Assembly (NCBI RefSeq): GCF_001552635.1
Contig: NZ_BCRO01000022.1
Span: forward strand, 1 to 64,000
DNA: 64,000 bases
Direction of reading: 5' to 3'
Source: Actinomadura hibisca NBRC 15177
Lineage (GTDB): Bacteria; Actinomycetota; Actinomycetes; Streptosporangiales; Streptosporangiaceae
Numbering within the stretch: position 1 is the stretch's first letter; each line of letters begins with the position of its first letter. The notes under the pieces were generated by a model that was not told the origin of the DNA, did not search any database, and saw nothing but the letters and a program-made list of their open reading frames with translations. Both the position numbers and the translations under genes were made by a program. Of this stretch, positions 24,613 to 32,931 are shown piece after piece.

Positions 24613-25710
24613 ATGGCCAACCGCAATACCGGGCGCCTGGCCGAGCGCGGGGTCTCGCTCTACCTGGACGACCTGGGCCGGGACCGGCTGGAGTCGGGAC
24701 GGCTGGCCGAGCTGATCGCGGACTACCACGTCACCGGCGTCACGACCAATCCGTCGATCTTCAACGCGGCGCTGACCTCGGGCGACGACTACCAGGACCG
24801 GTTGCGGCTGCTGGCCGGCGTCGGGGCGACCACCGCCGACGCCGTGCGGATGCTGACCGCCATCGACGTGCGCGAGGCGGCCGACCTGCTGGAACCGGTC
24901 CACCGCCGCACCGGCGGCCGCGACGGCTGGGTCTCGCTGGAGGTCGACCCCCGCTACGCCCGCGACACCGCCCGCACCGTCGCCGAGGCCCGGCTGCTGC
25001 ACTGGCTGGTCGGCCGGCCCAACGTGATGTTGAAGGTCCCCGCGACCGCCGAGGGCCTGCCAGCCATCACCGAACTCGTCGCCCGCGGCATCAGCGTCAA
25101 CGCCACCGTGATCATCTCGCTGGACCGGTACGAGCAGGTCGTGGACGCCTACCTGGGCGGCCTGGAGCGCGCCGTCGCCGCCGGGATCGACGCCTCCCAG
25201 GTCGCCTCGGTCGCTTCTTTCTACATCTCGCGCCTGGACGGCCTGGTCGACGACTTCCTCGACGGCGCGGACGAGCGCAAGGCCGAACGGCTGCGCGGCC
25301 AGGCCGCCATCGCCAACGCCCGCCTCGGCCACCAGATCCACCGGCGGTCCCTGGACGCCCCGCGCTGGCGGGCCCTCGCCGACCGTGGCGCGCGCCCCCA
25401 GCGTCTGCTGTGGGCCTCCACCGCCACCAAGGACGACCGCTACCCCGACACCCGCTACGTCACCGACCTGGCGATCCCCGGCACCATCAACACCATGCCC
25501 GCCGCCACGCTGGAGGCGGTCGCCGACCACTGCGGCCCGCTCAGCGGGCCGGTGGACGAGGAGTACGCCGCCGCGCACGACCTCTTCCGGGAGCTGGCCG
25601 AACTCGGCTTCTCCTATGACAAGGCCGTGCGCGACCTCCAGGACCAGGGCATCGAAGGCTTCGTCGACGACTGGCAGGAACTGCACCGAACGGTGGGCGA
25701 AACGCTGTAG
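24613..25710 (+). CDS. tal: Transaldolase
   Basis: A 365-residue class I aldolase of the actinobacterial transaldolase type. GVTTNPSIFNAAL lies at the N-terminus, the Schiff-base Lys is about residue 141 in NVMLKVPATAEG, then ISVNATVIISL and LLWASTATKDDRYPDT. It transfers dihydroxyacetone units between sugar phosphates. Set among sugar-isomerase and HAD genes rather than with transketolase and zwf, it is probably a pathway-specific copy, as with LmbR in lincomycin biosynthesis. The ATG at 24613 follows AGGGAG; the in-frame upstream sequence is not family-like. Confidence 0.93.
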   Translation: MANRNTGRLAERGVSLYLDDLGRDRLESGRLAELIADYHVTGVTTNPSIFNAALTSGDDYQDRLRLLAGVGATTADAVRMLTAIDVREAADLLEPVHRRTGGRDGWVSLEVDPRYARDTARTVAEARLLHWLVGRPNVMLKVPATAEGLPAITELVARGISVNATVIISLDRYEQVVDAYLGGLERAVAAGIDASQVASVASFYISRLDGLVDDFLDGADERKAERLRGQAAIANARLGHQIHRRSLDAPRWRALADRGARPQRLLWASTATKDDRYPDTRYVTDLAIPGTINTMPAATLEAVADHCGPLSGPVDEEYAAAHDLFRELAELGFSYDKAVRDLQDQGIEGFVDDWQELHRTVGETL

Positions 25711-25742
25711 CGCCCACGACCCTGCGCACGGGAGGGCCCGCA

Positions 25743-26447
25743 TTGCACGTACTGGGCGTCGTGTTCGACTGCGACGGAACCCTCGTGGACACCGAGCCCA
25801 TCTGGGCGAGGGCCCGCCGGAAGCTCTACCAGGACCTGACGAGCCGACACCGCCCGGAGACGCCGATCGACGAGGGCCTCCTGAAGGAGATGACCGGCCT
25901 CAACCACCGCGACTCCGCCGCGAAGCTGACCGGACATCTCGGCCTGCCCGAACTCGCCGACCAGTCCGCCGCCCGGCTCAAGGACTCGGTGCTCGGACGG
26001 CTCGACGCGCTGGACCCCATGCCCGGCGTCACGGACGTCCTGGACCGGCTGCGCGGCAAGGTGCCGCTGGCGGTGGCCACCTCGGCTCCGCGCGAGGTCA
26101 CCGAACGTTCGCTGGATCTGGCCGGACTGGCGGCGTCCTTCGGCGCCGTGGTCTGCGCGGGCGATCCGCTCGACCGCCTGGGCCGCTCCCGCAACGGCGA
26201 CGTCCGGACCATCCGTTCCAAGCCCTGCCCCGACACCTACCTGGCGGCGTGCGCGCGCATCGGCGTCCGCCCCGAACGGTGCCTGGCGGTGGAGGACTCC
26301 GACAGCGGCCTGCGCTCGGCCCAGGCCGCCGGACTCACCGTCCTGCACGTCCACGCGGAAGCGCTCCGGCAGAAACGGTGCGACCACAGGGCCACGTCGA
26401 TGGACGCCCCGGCGGCGCGCCGGTTCTTCGACCGCGCCCTGAGCTGA
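25743..26447 (+). CDS. HAD-family phosphatase (subfamily IA)
   Basis: A 234-residue HAD hydrolase. Motif I is GVVFDCDGTLVDTEP, motif II is LAVATSAPREV, motif III is the Lys in TIRSKPCPDTY and motif IV is CLAVEDSDSGLRSA, all intact. It probably dephosphorylates or isomerises a small sugar phosphate. The start appears to be TTG at 25743, with GGAGGG six bases upstream and no better candidate. It follows the transaldolase by 32 bases and precedes the adenosylhomocysteinase-like gene by 40. Confidence 0.85.
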   Translation: MHVLGVVFDCDGTLVDTEPIWARARRKLYQDLTSRHRPETPIDEGLLKEMTGLNHRDSAAKLTGHLGLPELADQSAARLKDSVLGRLDALDPMPGVTDVLDRLRGKVPLAVATSAPREVTERSLDLAGLAASFGAVVCAGDPLDRLGRSRNGDVRTIRSKPCPDTYLAACARIGVRPERCLAVEDSDSGLRSAQAAGLTVLHVHAEALRQKRCDHRATSMDAPAARRFFDRALS

Positions 26448-26487
26448 GACCGGCCGCCCCAACGAAACCGACGCCCCAGGAGGTGCG

Positions 26488-27774
26488 ATGAAGCCAGGTA
26501 CGATCCCGGCCGAGGACGTGGAGGCGGTACTGCGCTGGACGGGCGCGCGCATGCCCCTCGTCCAGGCCATCGCGGCGCGCTGGGCCCGGGAACGGCCCCT
26601 GGAGGGATGGCGCGTGTCGGCCTGCGTCCACCTCATCGCCACCACCGCGTCCACGCTGGTGGCGTTGCGCGAGGCCGGAGCCGACCTGGTCGTCTGCGGC
26701 ACCCGCCCCGCCGCCACCGACCCCGCCGTCGCCGGGTGGCTCAGCCGCCAGGGGATCCGTGTGCTCGCCGAGGGCGCTCCCGGCGCGACGGACCCGGCGG
26801 AGGCGCGGCACGCGGCGCTGGAGCACGGCCCGCACCTGATCATCGACGAGGCCGACGGCCTGCTGGGCCCGCTGCACAGCGACCACCGCGACAGGCTGCC
26901 CGGCGTCCGGGCGGCGTCCGTGCACACCCTCACCGGCGTGCGGCGCATGCGCAGCTTCGCGGCCCGGGGCCGGTTGCGGTTCCCCGTCATGGCCGACGAC
27001 GGCACGCCGCTCAAGCAGATCTTCGACAACCGCTTCGGCACCGGCCAGAGCACCCTGGACGCCGTCATGCGCACCGCGAACGTGGCGCTGCCCGGGGCCT
27101 GCGTGGTGGTCGTCGGCTACGGGCACTGCGGCCGCGGGGTGGCCGAACGGGCCCGCGCCCTCGGCGCGGACGTGGTGGTGACCGAGGTCGATCCCCTGCG
27201 CGCGCTGGAGGCGGCCCTGTCGGGGTACCGCGTCATGCCGATGGCCGACGCGGCGGGCGTCGGCGACGTCTTCGTCACCGCCACGGGCACGGTACGCGCC
27301 GTCACCCGGGAGCACCTGGCGCGGATGAAGGACGGCGTCTACCTCGCCAACGCCGGGCACTCCGACCAGGAGTTCGACGTCGCCGAACTCGCCGCGACGG
27401 CGTCGGGCCCGCACCGGCTCGCCCCGATGATCGAGGAGTACCGCGACCCGGCGGCGGGCCGCCGCTACCTCATGGCGGGCGGCGGCGCGGTCAACACCTC
27501 GGCCGCCGCGGGCCATCCGCCGGAGCTGATGGACCTCAGCTTCGCCCTCCAGCTCACCGGCGTGCAGTACCTGGTCCGGCACGCCGCGAGCCTCGGCCCC
27601 GGCGTCCACACGCTGCCCGCCGAGCTGGAGCGGCGCATCACCGCGGACAAGCTGGCGGCCATGGGGATCGGCATCGATCATGCCACCGCCGAGCAGGAAC
27701 GCTACGTCAGGCAGGTGAGCGGCGAATCCGACGAGGAGTACGACCGCACCGCCCGGCGGGCCGGGAACCCCTGA
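26488..27774 (+). CDS. S-adenosylhomocysteinase-family protein (short, Thermotoga/archaeal type)
   Basis: A 428-residue NAD-dependent protein of the AdoHcy hydrolase family. LKQIFDNRFGTGQSTLDAVM holds the catalytic Lys (about 176) and Asp (about 180). VVVVGYGHCGRGVAERARAL is the NAD-binding loop, then VTEVDPLRALEAALSGYRVM and YLANAGHSDQEFDV. It lacks the C-terminal KPDHYRY cofactor motif of the long bacterial and eukaryotic enzymes, as short archaeal/Thermotoga forms do. The real substrate may be another thioether or nucleoside. AGGAGG precedes the ATG. It is the last gene of its operon. Confidence 0.88.
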   Translation: MKPGTIPAEDVEAVLRWTGARMPLVQAIAARWARERPLEGWRVSACVHLIATTASTLVALREAGADLVVCGTRPAATDPAVAGWLSRQGIRVLAEGAPGATDPAEARHAALEHGPHLIIDEADGLLGPLHSDHRDRLPGVRAASVHTLTGVRRMRSFAARGRLRFPVMADDGTPLKQIFDNRFGTGQSTLDAVMRTANVALPGACVVVVGYGHCGRGVAERARALGADVVVTEVDPLRALEAALSGYRVMPMADAAGVGDVFVTATGTVRAVTREHLARMKDGVYLANAGHSDQEFDVAELAATASGPHRLAPMIEEYRDPAAGRRYLMAGGGAVNTSAAAGHPPELMDLSFALQLTGVQYLVRHAASLGPGVHTLPAELERRITADKLAAMGIGIDHATAEQERYVRQVSGESDEEYDRTARRAGNP

Positions 27775-27804
27775 GAACCGCGCCCCACCGGCCCCTTTCC
27801 CGCC

Positions 27805-27827
27805 CCGCCGGGCGTCGCGCCCGGCGG
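27805..27827 (+). terminator. Terminator hairpin after the adenosylhomocysteinase-like gene
   Basis: Arms 27805-27814 and 27818-27827 form a perfect 10-bp stem with a TCG loop. TCCTTTG follows. It lies 31 bases past the stop codon. Confidence 0.75.
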
Positions 27828-28015
27828 TCCTTTGCGCCCGTTGGTAGCATCGGAGCACGCCGCCGGCCCCCGGCACGACCTCTGCGAGCCGGCCGCAGCG
27901 CCGCGCGACCCGCCGCTGCACATGATCAACAAGTGCGATCGCCTGACCGCCCCGACCGGTGCGGCCGCGGTCATACGATCGACGACACAGCACGTCACAG
28001 GTTGGAGAGGTCACA

Positions 28016-29872
28016 ATGCCCCCGCTCAGGTCACGGACGGTCACCCACGGCAGGAACATGGCCGGCGCCCGCGCGCTCATGCGCGCCAGCGGCGTCGCGC
28101 GGGAGGACTTCGGCAAGCCGATCGTGGCGGTGGCCAACAGCTTCACCCAGTTCGTGCCCGGCCACGTGCACCTGCGCGAGGTCGGCGACGTCGTCGCGGC
28201 CGCGGTGAAGGAGGCCGGCGGCGTCCCCCGCGAGTTCAACACGATCGCGGTGGACGACGGCATCGCCATGGGCCACGAGGGCATGCTCTACTCGCTGCCC
28301 TCCCGCGAGCTGATCGCCGACGCCGTCGAGTACATGGTCAACGCCCACCAGGCCGACGCCCTGGTCTGCGTCTCCAACTGCGACAAGATCACGCCGGGCA
28401 TGTTGCTGGCCGCGCTGCGCCTCAACATCCCCACCGTCTTCGTCTCCGGCGGCCCGATGGAGGCGGGCAAGCCCGTCGAGGGCGTCATGAACGGCCACAA
28501 GCTCGACCTGATCGACCCGATGATCGCCTCGGCCGACGACTCGGTCAGCGACGCCAAGCTGCTGGAGATGGAGGAGAGCGCCTGCCCGACCTGCGGGTCG
28601 TGCTCGGGCATGTTCACCGCCAACTCCATGAACTGCCTCACCGAGGCGATCGGCCTGGCCCTGCCCGGCAACGGCACCGTGCTCGCCACCCACACCGCGC
28701 GCCGCAAGCTGTACGAGGACGCGGGCCGCACCGTCCTGGACATCGCGCGCCGCTACTACGAGCAGGACGACGACTCGGTCCTGCCGCTCAACATCGCCAC
28801 CAAGGACGCGTTCGAGAACGCCATGGTCCTGGACATCGCGATGGGCGGCTCCACCAACACGATCCTGCACCTGCTGGCGGCGGCCGTGGAGGGCGGCGTC
28901 GACTTCGGCCTGGACGAGATCGACGCCCTGTCGCGGCGCGTCCCGTGCGTCTGCAAGCTGGCCCCGGCCACCGCCAAGTACCACGTCGAGGACTGCCACC
29001 GCGCGGGCGGCATCCCGGCCCTGCTGGGCGAGCTGAACCGCGCCGGGCTGCTGCACTCGGCGGCGCACTCGATCCACTCGGCCTCGCTGGACGAGCTGGT
29101 CGACCGCTGGGACCCGACCTCCCCCAACGTGCTGCCCGAGGCCCTGGAGATGTGGCACGCCGCGCCCGGCGGCGTCCGCTCCACCTCGGCGTTCAGCCAG
29201 TCGGCCCGCTGGGAGGAGCTGGACCTCGACCGCGAGAACGGCTGCATCCGCTCGGCCGAGCACGCCTACACCGCCGACGGCGGCCTGGCGGTGCTGCGCG
29301 GCAACATCGCCCCCGACGGCGCGATCGTGAAGACCGCGGGCGTCGAGGAGGAGCTGTGGACCTTCTCCGGCCCCGCCGTGGTCTTCGAGAGCCAGGACGA
29401 CGCGGTCGAGGGCATCCTGGGCGGCAAGGTCAAGGCCGGTGACGTGGTCGTCATCCGCTACGAGGGCCCCCGGGGCGGCCCCGGCATGCAGGAGATGCTC
29501 TACCCGACCAGCTTCCTGAAGGGCCGCGGCCTCGGCAAGGCGTGCGCCCTGATCACCGACGGCCGCTTCTCCGGCGGCACCTCGGGCCTGTCGATCGGCC
29601 ACGCCTCCCCCGAGGCGGCCGGCGGCGGCGTCATCGCGCTGGTCGAGAACGGCGACCCGATCGTGATCGACATCCCGAACCGCGTGCTGGAGCTGGACGT
29701 CCCGGCCGACGAGCTGGAGATCCGCCGCGAGAAGCTGCTGGCCGACCTCGGCGGCTACCGCCCGCGCGACCGGCACCGCCCGGTGAGCGCGGCGCTGCGC
29801 GCCTACGCGGCGATGGCGACCTCGGCCTCCACCGGCGCCGCCCGCGACGTCGGCCAGATCGACGGGCTGTGA
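28016..29872 (+). CDS. ilvD: Dihydroxy-acid dehydratase
   Basis: A 618-residue Fe-S dehydratase of valine and isoleucine synthesis, converting dihydroxy acids to 2-keto acids. Cluster ligands are visible at C122 ([11 protein letters not shown]) and in [15 protein letters not shown] (C190-C196). The IlvD C-terminus [20 protein letters not shown] is present. The ATG at 28016 follows GGAGAGG. Length matches the long IlvD form. It stands alone, with a hairpin after the stop. Confidence 0.97.
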   Translation: MPPLRSRTVTHGRNMAGARALMRASGVAREDFGKPIVAVANSFTQFVPGHVHLREVGDVVAAAVKEAGGVPREFNTIAVDDGIAMGHEGMLYSLPSRELIADAVEYMVNAHQADALVCVSNCDKITPGMLLAALRLNIPTVFVSGGPMEAGKPVEGVMNGHKLDLIDPMIASADDSVSDAKLLEMEESACPTCGSCSGMFTANSMNCLTEAIGLALPGNGTVLATHTARRKLYEDAGRTVLDIARRYYEQDDDSVLPLNIATKDAFENAMVLDIAMGGSTNTILHLLAAAVEGGVDFGLDEIDALSRRVPCVCKLAPATAKYHVEDCHRAGGIPALLGELNRAGLLHSAAHSIHSASLDELVDRWDPTSPNVLPEALEMWHAAPGGVRSTSAFSQSARWEELDLDRENGCIRSAEHAYTADGGLAVLRGNIAPDGAIVKTAGVEEELWTFSGPAVVFESQDDAVEGILGGKVKAGDVVVIRYEGPRGGPGMQEMLYPTSFLKGRGLGKACALITDGRFSGGTSGLSIGHASPEAAGGGVIALVENGDPIVIDIPNRVLELDVPADELEIRREKLLADLGGYRPRDRHRPVSAALRAYAAMATSASTGAARDVGQIDGL

Positions 29873-29887
29873 GGTGGGGGCGGGCGG

Positions 29888-29902
29888 TTACCCCTCGGGT
29901 AA
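29888..29902 (+). terminator. Hairpin downstream of ilvD
   Basis: TTACCC and GGGTAA pair around CTC, with further imperfect pairing of the flanking GC-rich bases. It starts 15 bases after the ilvD stop. Confidence 0.5.
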
Positions 29903-29976
29903 TGGCCCGCCTTCCCCGCCGGGTCATAGCTTCTTACCTGTCGGACGGAAAACCCCGTCTCAACCAGGAGGAACCG

Positions 29977-30324
29977 ATGACCGCCTACGCCATGGCCCAC
30001 CTTCGTCCCACCGCGCTGCCCAACGACGAGGTCCTGGACTACATCGAGCGCATCCAGGCCACCATGGATCCCTTCGGCGGCCGGTTCCTGGTGCACGGCA
30101 GCGAGGTCGAGGACGTGGAGGGCGAGTTCGAGGGCGCCCTGGTCATGCTTGAGTTCCCTGACAAGGCAGCCGTCCGCGCCTGGTACGCCTCGGACGCCTA
30201 CCAGGAGATCCTCCCGCTGCGCACCCGCAACATTCCCGGCACCCTCTGGATCTGCGAGGGCGTCGGGGACGGCTACGACCCCCGCGCGACGGCGGCGAGG
30301 ATGCGGGCGATGCGGGACGCCTAG
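29977..30324 (+). CDS. DUF1330 family protein
   Basis: A 115-residue ferredoxin-like-fold protein. FGGRFLVHGSEVEDVEG, ALVMLEFPDKAAVRAWYAS and YQEILPLRTRNIPGTLWICE match the DUF1330 pattern, whose function is unknown. AGGAGG precedes the ATG at 29977. The in-frame region upstream overlaps ilvD and is not coding. Its stop and the stop of the opposing FmdB-like gene share the palindrome CTAG. Confidence 0.85.
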   Translation: MTAYAMAHLRPTALPNDEVLDYIERIQATMDPFGGRFLVHGSEVEDVEGEFEGALVMLEFPDKAAVRAWYASDAYQEILPLRTRNIPGTLWICEGVGDGYDPRATAARMRAMRDA

Positions 30325-30542
30325 CCGCAGCAGCCGCCCCCGCAGCAGCCCCCGCCCCCACCCGACGGCGGCGGGGCCGGGGCGCCGCCGCGGGCCGAGC
30401 CCGTCACGGCGACCGTGGACAGCAGCTTGACGGTGTCGGCGTGCCCCTCGGGGCAGGCGGCGGGCGCGGACGCCTCGCTCATCGGGCGGGACACCTCGAA
30501 CGTCGATCCGCAGGCGCGGCAGCGGTAGTCATAGCGTGGCAC
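30321..30542 (-). CDS. FmdB-family zinc-ribbon protein with CCGGGCCG tail
   Basis: A 73-residue protein starting at GTG with VPRYDYRCRACGSTFEVSRP, the FmdB-type zinc ribbon (CxxC first knuckle; a Cys in ACPEGH follows). The C-terminus is a Gly/Cys tail, GGGGGCCGGGCCG, that may bind metal. FmdB was first linked to regulation of formamidase genes; the actual role is unknown. It is too short to be found by a 60-residue filter in its true form but has a clear family N-terminus. Confidence 0.78.
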   Translation of the reverse strand: MPRYDYRCRACGSTFEVSRPMSEASAPAACPEGHADTVKLLSTVAVTGSARGGAPAPPPSGGGGGCCGGGCCG

Positions 30543-30574
30543 CCGCCCAGGATAGGTCCCCGGCGGCGGGCCCG

Positions 30575-31084
30575 TCAGGCGGCCGGCTCGGTCACGTAGG
30601 GGGCCCACTGCGGGTCGCCGTCGTGCACGATGCCGATCAGCCGCCAGTGCGCGCCGCGCGGCACGCCCGGGGTGATCTCCAGCGTCCAGCCCAGCTCCTC
30701 CAGCAGCCGGTCGGCCTTGCGGTGGTTGCAGGTGGTGCAGGAGGCGACGCAGTTCTCCCAGACGTGCTGGCCGCCGCGGCTGCGCGGCAGCACGTGGTCG
30801 ATGGTCTCGGCGCGGCGGCCGCAGTAGACGCAGCGGTGGTTGTCGCGGCGCATCAGCGCGGTCCGGGTCAGCGGCACCCGGGTGCGGAAGGGGATCTTGA
30901 CGTAGCGGCGGAGCCGGATCACCGAGGGGACCTCGACCGCCATGGTCGCCGAGTGCAGCACCGCACCGGCCGAGTCGTAGTGGACGATCTCCGCCTTCTC
31001 GCGCAGCACCAGGCAGACCGCGCGGCGCAGGGACAGGGTCGTCAGGGGTTCGTACGTGGCGTTGAGGAGGAGGACCTGGCGCAT
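30575..31084 (-). CDS. HNH endonuclease-family protein
   Basis: A 169-residue protein. After an N-terminal region typical of actinobacterial members (MRQVLLLNATYEPLTTLSLR), the HNH core reads NHRCVYCGRRAETIDHVLPR, then SRGGQHVWENCVASCTTCNH. Two CxxC pairs form the structural zinc site, and His, Asn and His make up the nuclease motif. Such proteins are conserved single-copy genes in actinobacteria with no proven role. Its ATG overlaps the stop of a 35-codon ORF upstream (TGATG), so its translation is probably coupled. Confidence 0.85.
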   Translation of the reverse strand: MRQVLLLNATYEPLTTLSLRRAVCLVLREKAEIVHYDSAGAVLHSATMAVEVPSVIRLRRYVKIPFRTRVPLTRTALMRRDNHRCVYCGRRAETIDHVLPRSRGGQHVWENCVASCTTCNHRKADRLLEELGWTLEITPGVPRGAHWRLIGIVHDGDPQWAPYVTEPAA

Positions 31085-31191
31085 CAGGCGGCCTCCGCCG
31101 GGCTGCGTCCTGCGTTGGCCTCGGCGGGCGCGCTCGGGCGCGCCTCCAGCCGAGGCCCGATTATTGTCTCCGGCACCTGTGCACCCACCAT
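31084..31191 (-). CDS. 35-codon upstream ORF translationally coupled to the HNH gene
   Basis: This ORF encodes MVGAQVPETIIGPRLEARPS and then a 15-residue Ala-rich tail. It has an excellent ribosome-binding site, GGGGAGG five bases before ATG 31189-31191. Its TGA overlaps the HNH ATG as TGATG. It has no recognisable domain. Either it is a leader ORF that delivers ribosomes to the HNH gene or it is an alternative N-terminal product. Its Shine-Dalgarno lies inside one arm of an inverted repeat. Confidence 0.5.
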   Translation of the reverse strand: MVGAQVPETIIGPRLEARPSAPAEANAGRSPAEAA

Positions 31192-31196
31192 GAGGA

Positions 31197-31244
31197 CCTC
31201 CCCAGGGGCGAAGCGACCCGGAATAATAGTGACCTCTGGGGAGG
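31197..31244 (-). promoter_or_regulatory. 9-bp inverted repeat covering the ribosome-binding site of the HNH leader ORF
   Basis: CCTCCCCAG at 31197-31205 and CTGGGGAGG at 31236-31244 are perfectly complementary. In the minus-strand transcript the 31197-31205 arm is the Shine-Dalgarno of the 35-codon ORF. Between the arms lies CACTATTAT, a -10-like element. If transcription starts inside the repeat the structure is an operator; if it starts upstream, the hairpin would hide the ribosome-binding site. Confidence 0.45.
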
Positions 31245-31341
31245 GTCGTTCGCTACCCCATTCGTCCCCACAAGCGGTGCGGATCGAACGTGCCGGGCCC
31301 CCGGAGACCGTGCGCCCGCGTGCCGCCGGGGGCCCGCCGGA

Positions 31342-31767
31342 TCAGTCGTCGGCGTCCGCGGCGTCCGCCCGCTGCCAGGTGACCCGCCCGGTGATCTGCA
31401 CGCTGCCCGAGGTCGTGGCCGGGATCGCGGCGACCAGCGTGCCCTTCTTGCGGCCCGCCGTCGCCAGCCTGCCGTAGTCGCAGCGGACGGAGGTCGCCAG
31501 CACCTTGCACGGCGCGCTGACCGAGGTGACCTTCAGCTGCGGCGTCAGCCGGTGAACCAGCACGACCTTGTCGACGGCCTCGCCGCCGCTGTTGCGGACC
31601 GTCCAGTCCCAGGTGACGCTGTCGCCCTCGGCGGAGATCTCCGGCGCCGAGTAGAGGAAATCGACCTTGGCGGCCGCGTGCGCCGGCAGCGCCGTCGCCG
31701 ACAGCGGCGCGGCGAGCGCCACCGCGCCGGCGAGCAGGCGCGCGCGCCCGGTGAGGATGCTCTTCAT
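31342..31767 (-). CDS. Secreted protein with DUF11-like beta-sandwich
   Basis: A 141-residue protein. The signal peptide (MKSILTGRARLLAGAVALAA, then an AHA-type cleavage site near residue 31) is clear. The mature part reads VTWDWTVRNSGGEAVDKVVLVHRL and so on, a beta-sandwich of the DUF11/CARDB sort found in cell-surface proteins. Two Cys (CKVLATSVRC) can form a disulfide. It is transcribed divergently from the lipoprotein gene. The gap between the two genes holds GCCACACGT twice (31838 and 31864) and TGACC-CTTC-GGTCA. Confidence 0.7.
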   Translation of the reverse strand: MKSILTGRARLLAGAVALAAPLSATALPAHAAAKVDFLYSAPEISAEGDSVTWDWTVRNSGGEAVDKVVLVHRLTPQLKVTSVSAPCKVLATSVRCDYGRLATAGRKKGTLVAAIPATTSGSVQITGRVTWQRADAADADD

Positions 31768-31929
31768 ACTTCAACCCCCGTTTGGAAGAGCCGGATGACC
31801 ATGCCCTTCTACCGAACAACCCCGGCGCGTTCATCTCGCCACACGTGACAACCGGGCAGGCATGCCACACGTCTGTGTTCCGATGACCCTTCGGTCACGA
31901 ACTCCCCCCGAGACAGAGAAAGTTGCCCA

Positions 31930-32877
31930 GTGCGCACCATCACCACCCTTACGGCCGCCTGCGCGCTCGCCGTGTCATTGTCGGCCTGCGGCCCGGAGGC
32001 CGAGGACGCCGGCGGCAAGGCCGGGAAGGGCTCCGCCCCGGCCTCCCCGTCCCCCGCCCGGACGCTGACGCTGGCCGAGGTCAGCGGCGCGGTCGCCAAG
32101 CAACTCGCCGCCGACAAGACCGTCAGGGTCACCGGCGGCGGTGTCTCGCGCGGCGAGAAGGTGCAGATCAACATGGTCATCGGCACCGCCGCCGGGCGGC
32201 CCGAGTACGACATGACCGTGGACGCCCCCGCCAAGGACGGCAAGACCGGGCGCGTGCAGATGCTCCTGCTCAAGGACGCCTTCTACCTGCGGATCGACGG
32301 TGACGAGATCGAGCCGGGCAAGCCCTGGGCCCGCGTCGGCGCCGACTCCAAGAACCCGCTCGCCAAGATCTTCATGGTGATGGGCTCGACGATGAAGAAC
32401 TCCGTCGACCCCCAACAGCAGCAGCTCACCGCCGACGCCGGCGGCCGCCTCACCGGCGCCCGGCCGGAGAAGGTCGGCGGCGTGGACGCCACCCGCTACA
32501 CCGTCGCCGTCGACATGACCCGGGCCATCCAGAAGGTGGACCTGCGCAAGTACCTGGCCGACACCGCCGGGCAGCTCGCCCAGGTCCCCGGCCTGGACGC
32601 CGCCACCAAGGCGAAGGCCGACAAGGCCGCCAACCTGAGCGACGCCGACCTGGAGAAGCTGCGCGCCAACATGCTCAAGGCGGTGCGGGGCTCCACCGCC
32701 ACCACCGACTTCTGGCTGGACGGCTCGGGCCGCCCGCTGAAGCAGGCCACCGAGGTGGTGGGCGGGGCGCAGGCGCAGAAGATGGAGCTGACCTACTCCG
32801 ACTGGGGCAAGGCGGCCCTCACCGTGCCGCCGCCGGGCCAGGTCACCGAGATGCCGGACATGCCGAAGATGCCGTGA
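31930..32877 (+). CDS. LprG/LppX-like lipoprotein
   Basis: A 315-residue lipoprotein. The signal ends in the lipobox LSAC near residue 20. The mature protein resembles the LppX_LprAFG family, which carries lipids through the mycobacterial envelope: VRVTGGGVSRGEKVQINMVI, QMLLLKDAFYLRIDG and TTDFWLDGSGRPLKQATEVV are typical strands. The GTG start at 31930 has only a weak AGAGAAAG upstream. Confidence 0.8.
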   Translation: MRTITTLTAACALAVSLSACGPEAEDAGGKAGKGSAPASPSPARTLTLAEVSGAVAKQLAADKTVRVTGGGVSRGEKVQINMVIGTAAGRPEYDMTVDAPAKDGKTGRVQMLLLKDAFYLRIDGDEIEPGKPWARVGADSKNPLAKIFMVMGSTMKNSVDPQQQQLTADAGGRLTGARPEKVGGVDATRYTVAVDMTRAIQKVDLRKYLADTAGQLAQVPGLDAATKAKADKAANLSDADLEKLRANMLKAVRGSTATTDFWLDGSGRPLKQATEVVGGAQAQKMELTYSDWGKAALTVPPPGQVTEMPDMPKMP

Positions 32878-32931
32878 CGCCCGTCGTGGCGGTCCCGCGG
32901 GTGGGCGCGGGGGCTGAATAGGGTTCAGCAC

